Part shown: one piece after another, positions 6,566 to 8,438 of the stretch | Layout of the letters: the number at the start of each line of letters is the position of its first letter | How positions within the stretch are numbered: position 1 is the stretch's first letter | Assembly: GCA_031270755.1 (NCBI GenBank) | Contig: JAISWV010000231.1 | Location: 1-8,438, forward strand | Direction of reading: 5' to 3' | Source of the DNA: Synergistaceae bacterium | GTDB lineage: Bacteria; Synergistota; Synergistia; Synergistales; Aminobacteriaceae | DNA: 8,438 bases | The notes under the pieces: model-generated | The model's input: only the letters and a program-made list of their open reading frames with translations | Told to the model about the DNA's origin: nothing | The model's database searches: none | Program-made: the position numbers and the translations under genes

Positions 6566-7266
6566 TCGGCACCCTCCTCCGTCAGAGGTTCTACTCGTAC
6601 CCCGTTCCAGCGGCCCAACGCCGTTCGGGCGAGGCAAAAGTCCTGCCATCCGGCGGCGAGCCCTTCCGCAATGAGAACTTTCACCCAGCCTCCAATACCG
6701 TTTTTCGCCGGATTCGCCAAAACGAGGGAAATCCAGGAAGGGAACCCTTCGTCAGCTCCGGTCTCGATCAGATGCACGTCTTCGCCAAAATAGCTCCTCG
6801 CCCGTGCCGCAAGTTCTTCCAGTGCTTCCGTTTTCCCCGCTTTTTCCATTTTCCCCGTCTTTTCCATAGTCCGAGAGTTTCGCGGCCAGACCCTATACTG
6901 GGCCGCCTTGCATTCTTTTCCCAAGGCCGGCGTTCCTTCGGCCGGGAAAACACATTTTTTGACGCGAAAGCCCTGGGGCATCTGCTCGTTCAACAGGAAC
7001 ACCAGCCGCGCCGACTCTTCCGCAAGGTTTTTTCCCGACCCCGGGGCCTCTTTCAGCCAGATGTCCACGGGCTCCCAAAGAGCGACAACGCCCGCCGGCA
7101 GCTCCGGGCCGAAGCTCATCTTGGCGTGAGGAGAAAAGCCCTCGGTGGAACACGGCCGCAGTCCCGCCCGTCTGATGGCCCGGGAAAAAAGGTCGACCAG
7201 CGCCACATGAGGGACGAAACACGCCCCTCCTCTTTTTTCGTAGATCAAACGCGCTCGCACGGCCAA
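6514..7266 (-). CDS. DUF2344 / radical SAM-linked protein (TIGR03936-type)
   Basis: The 250-residue protein belongs to the family that accompanies, or is fused to, the TIGR03960 radical SAM protein; its biochemical role is not established. Hallmarks are an N-terminal RARLIYEKRGGACFVPH, then LFSRAIRRAGL, the family signature GFSPHAKMSFGPELPAG at about 43-59, and a late CLARTALGRWNG at about 211-222. Partnership with the gene just upstream, one base away, and with RNase G downstream suggests an RNA-related job, but this is inference. The start is TTG 7266 (GGCGGGG seven bases upstream) or GTG 7260 two codons later; no ATG is available nearby. Two oddities are seen: a six-residue repeat MEKTGK-MEKAGK at about 134-145 between the two halves, and a C-terminal tail with Cys-Leu-Gln-Ile repeats caused by the tandem array at the rng start. 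No signal peptide or membrane segment is seen. Confidence 0.88.
   Translation of the reverse strand: MAVRARLIYEKRGGACFVPHVALVDLFSRAIRRAGLRPCSTEGFSPHAKMSFGPELPAGVVALWEPVDIWLKEAPGSGKNLAEESARLVFLLNEQMPQGFRVKKCVFPAEGTPALGKECKAAQYRVWPRNSRTMEKTGKMEKAGKTEALEELAARARSYFGEDVHLIETGADEGFPSWISLVLANPAKNGIGGWVKVLIAEGLAAGWQDFCLARTALGRWNGVRVEPLTEEGAECLQIACLQIECRQTEK
6521..6565 (-). repeat. 15-bp tandem repeat (three units) carrying three in-frame start codons of rng
   Basis: On the minus strand, unit 1 (6565-6551) is GTGTCTTCAGATCGC. Unit 2 (6550-6536) differs only at its first and last bases and begins with ATG. Unit 3 (6535-6521) is ATGCCGACAGACAGA, more diverged. In the rng frame they read VSSDR, MSSDR and MPTDR; in the frame of the overlapping DUF2344 gene they give repeats beginning CLQI, CLQI and CRQT. 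The duplication therefore extends the end of one protein and the beginning of the next together, and multiplies potential start codons. Confidence 0.85.
6573..6580 (-). promoter_or_regulatory. Strong ribosome binding site for rng
   Basis: GGAGGAGG on the minus strand lies seven bases before GTG 6565, and 22 and 37 bases before ATG 6550 and ATG 6535. It is the best Shine-Dalgarno match in the window and favours the outermost start. It sits inside the DUF2344 coding sequence (Thr-Glu-Glu-Gly codons). Confidence 0.7.
6832..6867 (-). repeat. 18-bp in-frame tandem duplication inside the DUF2344 gene
   Basis: The minus strand has ATGGAAAAGACGGGGAAA (6867-6850) followed by a second copy differing at two bases (6849-6832), then a partial third beginning ACGGAA. 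It encodes MEKTGK and MEKAGK, a charged linker between the conserved N-terminal and C-terminal parts of the protein. The tract is purine-rich, with runs of A and G in a roughly nine-base rhythm, which would favour slippage. Confidence 0.8.
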
Positions 7267-7267
7267 T

Positions 7268-8438
7268 TTAGAGCCCCGCCACTTCCAGAACCGGCGGACA
7301 GTTCATCCCGCAGGCTCCGCAGCCTGCGCGGCAGTCGGGCGTCAACCGGGCGTCGTAGGCGGCGCAGCGTTCGCGCCACAGAAAGGCCTTCGTGACCCCC
7401 ACGTCCACCATGTCCCAGGGCAGCGCCTCGTCCCGCTCCCGGGCCCTCGTGTAACGTGCGGGGTCCAATCCGCACCGTTCGAAGGCGTCGAGCCAGCGTC
7501 CCAAGTCGAAGGTCTCGCTCCACCCGTCGAAACGGGCTCCGCCGCGCCAGGCCAGCTCGATGACGTCGGCCACCCGCCGGTCTCCCCGGGCCAAAACTCC
7601 CTCCAGAAAGGTCTGCTCCGGCTCGTGATACTTCAAGGACAGGGCCCTGTCTTTGACTTGAGATTTGAGGCGGCGGCCTTTTTCTTTGAGTTCCTCGATG
7701 GTGTTCTGTCTTTCCCACTGGAAGGGCGTATGGGCCTTGGGAACGAATCCGGCCACAGACACGGCGATGGAAGCCCGCTTCCGTTTGCACCCGCGCGCCA
7801 GGCGAAGAGCGGATTGGGCCAAGCGGACGATGCCGTCCAGGTCCTCTTCCGTTTCCGTCGGCAGCCCCATCATAAAATAAAGTTTGATCCTGTCCCAGCC
7901 CTTGGAAAAGGCCTGATTCAGGCAGGTGAAGATAGATTCTTCGTCGATTCCTTTGTTGATGACGTCGCGCAGGCGCTGGGTACCGGCCTCCGGGGCGAAG
8001 GTCAGTCCGCCCCGCCGCACCTTCTGGAGGCGCGCGGCGAGGTCCACGGAGAAGCCGTCCATCCGCAGGCTGGGAAGGCTCAAGTGAACGCCCTCCTCCA
8101 GAAGCCGGGGAGTCAAGGTCTCGATTACCCGGTCCAGGGCGGAGTAGTCGCAGGTGGCCAGGGACAAAAGCCCCGCTTCGCTCCATCCGGTCCGCCGCAC
8201 CAGCTTCAGTATCCCGTCGGCGACGGTTTCCGGGGCGCGCTCCCGCACCGGACGGTTCGTAGCTCCGGCCTGACAAAAACGGCACCCCCGCGAACAGCCC
8301 CGAAATACCTCCAGGGCGGCTCGGTCATGAACGACGCTCGCCGACGGGACAATCATTGCGTCGGGCAGGTAGGCATTCCGGAAAGACGGGAGAAACTGCC
8401 TTCGGACGGGCGAGCTGGGCCGCTGGAGGCTGGGGACG
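7268..8438 (-). CDS. Radical SAM protein, TIGR03960-like (5' end beyond window)
   Basis: The frame is open to the right edge; 389 residues are seen, and the family is usually well over 500, so the N-terminal part is missing. The ATG at 8356 is internal: AYLPDA and other family-like residues precede it in frame. The radical SAM cluster motif CX3CX2C is Cys48, Cys52 and Cys55 of the visible part (RGCSRGCRFCQAG), which binds the 4Fe-4S cluster that cleaves S-adenosylmethionine. VHDRAALEVFRGC and NRPVRERAPETV next to it are typical of this family. LTFAPEAGTQRLRDVINKG and LYFMMGLPTETEED are later radical SAM barrel elements. The C-terminus has a second cysteine group, CX3CX2CX3C (369, 373, 376, 380), possibly for another cluster. 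Substrate and reaction are unknown. It is one base from the DUF2344 gene; in other bacteria the two can be one polypeptide. The stop is TAA. Confidence 0.88.
   Translation of the reverse strand, partial: VPSLQRPSSPVRRQFLPSFRNAYLPDAMIVPSASVVHDRAALEVFRGCSRGCRFCQAGATNRPVRERAPETVADGILKLVRRTGWSEAGLLSLATCDYSALDRVIETLTPRLLEEGVHLSLPSLRMDGFSVDLAARLQKVRRGGLTFAPEAGTQRLRDVINKGIDEESIFTCLNQAFSKGWDRIKLYFMMGLPTETEEDLDGIVRLAQSALRLARGCKRKRASIAVSVAGFVPKAHTPFQWERQNTIEELKEKGRRLKSQVKDRALSLKYHEPEQTFLEGVLARGDRRVADVIELAWRGGARFDGWSETFDLGRWLDAFERCGLDPARYTRARERDEALPWDMVDVGVTKAFLWRERCAAYDARLTPDCRAGCGACGMNCPPVLEVAGL

Larger units (their letters stand above)
1..8438 (-). other. Probable single operon of six overlapping or abutting genes
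   Basis: All six genes share one strand. Junctions in transcription order are a 1-base gap, then overlaps of 52 bases (DUF2344/rng), 35 (rng/smc), 4 (smc/methyltransferase) and 13 (methyltransferase/rsmI; 4 if ATG 812 is used). No gap could hold a promoter or a terminator, and no GC hairpin followed by a T-run is seen at any junction. The operon's promoter and end lie outside the window. Internal promoters inside coding sequence cannot be excluded by eye. Confidence 0.75.

Noticed and set aside
5018..6649. rng starting at the ATG at 6649
   Set aside because: It would overlap the DUF2344 gene by 136 bases and add residues unlike the family. GGAGGAGG seven bases before GTG 6565 is a much better initiation site.
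7245..8285. A 346-codon minus-strand frame overlapping the radical SAM gene
   Set aside because: It is a frame-shifted shadow, Arg/Gly/Pro-rich. The other frame has the CX3CX2C motif and family-typical sequence to the window edge.
1..8438. Mobile elements, tRNA/rRNA genes or a defence system
   Set aside because: No transposase, integrase, tRNA cloverleaf, rRNA segment or defence protein could be recognised; all of the length is accounted for by six housekeeping-type genes.

Overview
The window is a gene-dense, GC-rich bacterial segment in which every supported gene lies on the minus strand, so it is transcribed from position 8438 towards position 1. There are six genes. In order of transcription they are a radical SAM protein (5' end cut off by the window), a DUF2344 protein, an RNase G/E ribonuclease (rng), the SMC chromosome-condensation ATPase (smc), an N6-adenine methyltransferase of the TrmN6/YfiC type, and RsmI, the 16S rRNA C1402 ribose methyltransferase (3' end cut off). 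Neighbouring genes are separated by at most one base, or by a few bases if a later start is used; the other junctions overlap. There is no non-coding stretch, promoter or terminator inside the window, so this looks like the middle of one long operon.

Organism: the radical SAM - DUF2344 - rng block is common in Firmicutes-like and other Gram-positive-related anaerobes, where ribosomal protein genes rplU/rpmA usually follow it. Here smc follows instead, and then two SAM-dependent methyltransferases. GC-rich composition with this order makes me think of an anaerobe of the Synergistota, but that is an inference from gene order and general protein character, not from a search.

Layout: 7268-8438 radical SAM enzyme fragment; 6514-7266 DUF2344 partner; 5018-6565 RNase G; 1579-5052 SMC; 809-1582 methyltransferase; 1-821 RsmI. 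Functionally the set combines RNA maturation and decay (RNase G), RNA modification (RsmI, probably the TrmN6-like enzyme, possibly the radical SAM pair) and chromosome organisation (SMC). Translational coupling through overlapping stops and starts would tie their expression together.

No new defence or mobile system is visible, and I do not claim one. The most unusual signal is a set of short in-frame tandem repeats. Two of them (period 15 bp, five codons) sit exactly on gene junctions and multiply the start-codon region, at DUF2344/rng (three units, three possible starts) and at methyltransferase/rsmI (six units). A third (18 bp) lies inside the DUF2344 gene, and a low-complexity Ala-Ser/Thr-Ser tract lies in the SMC head. 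Start codons are mostly non-ATG (TTG, GTG) and are argued case by case.
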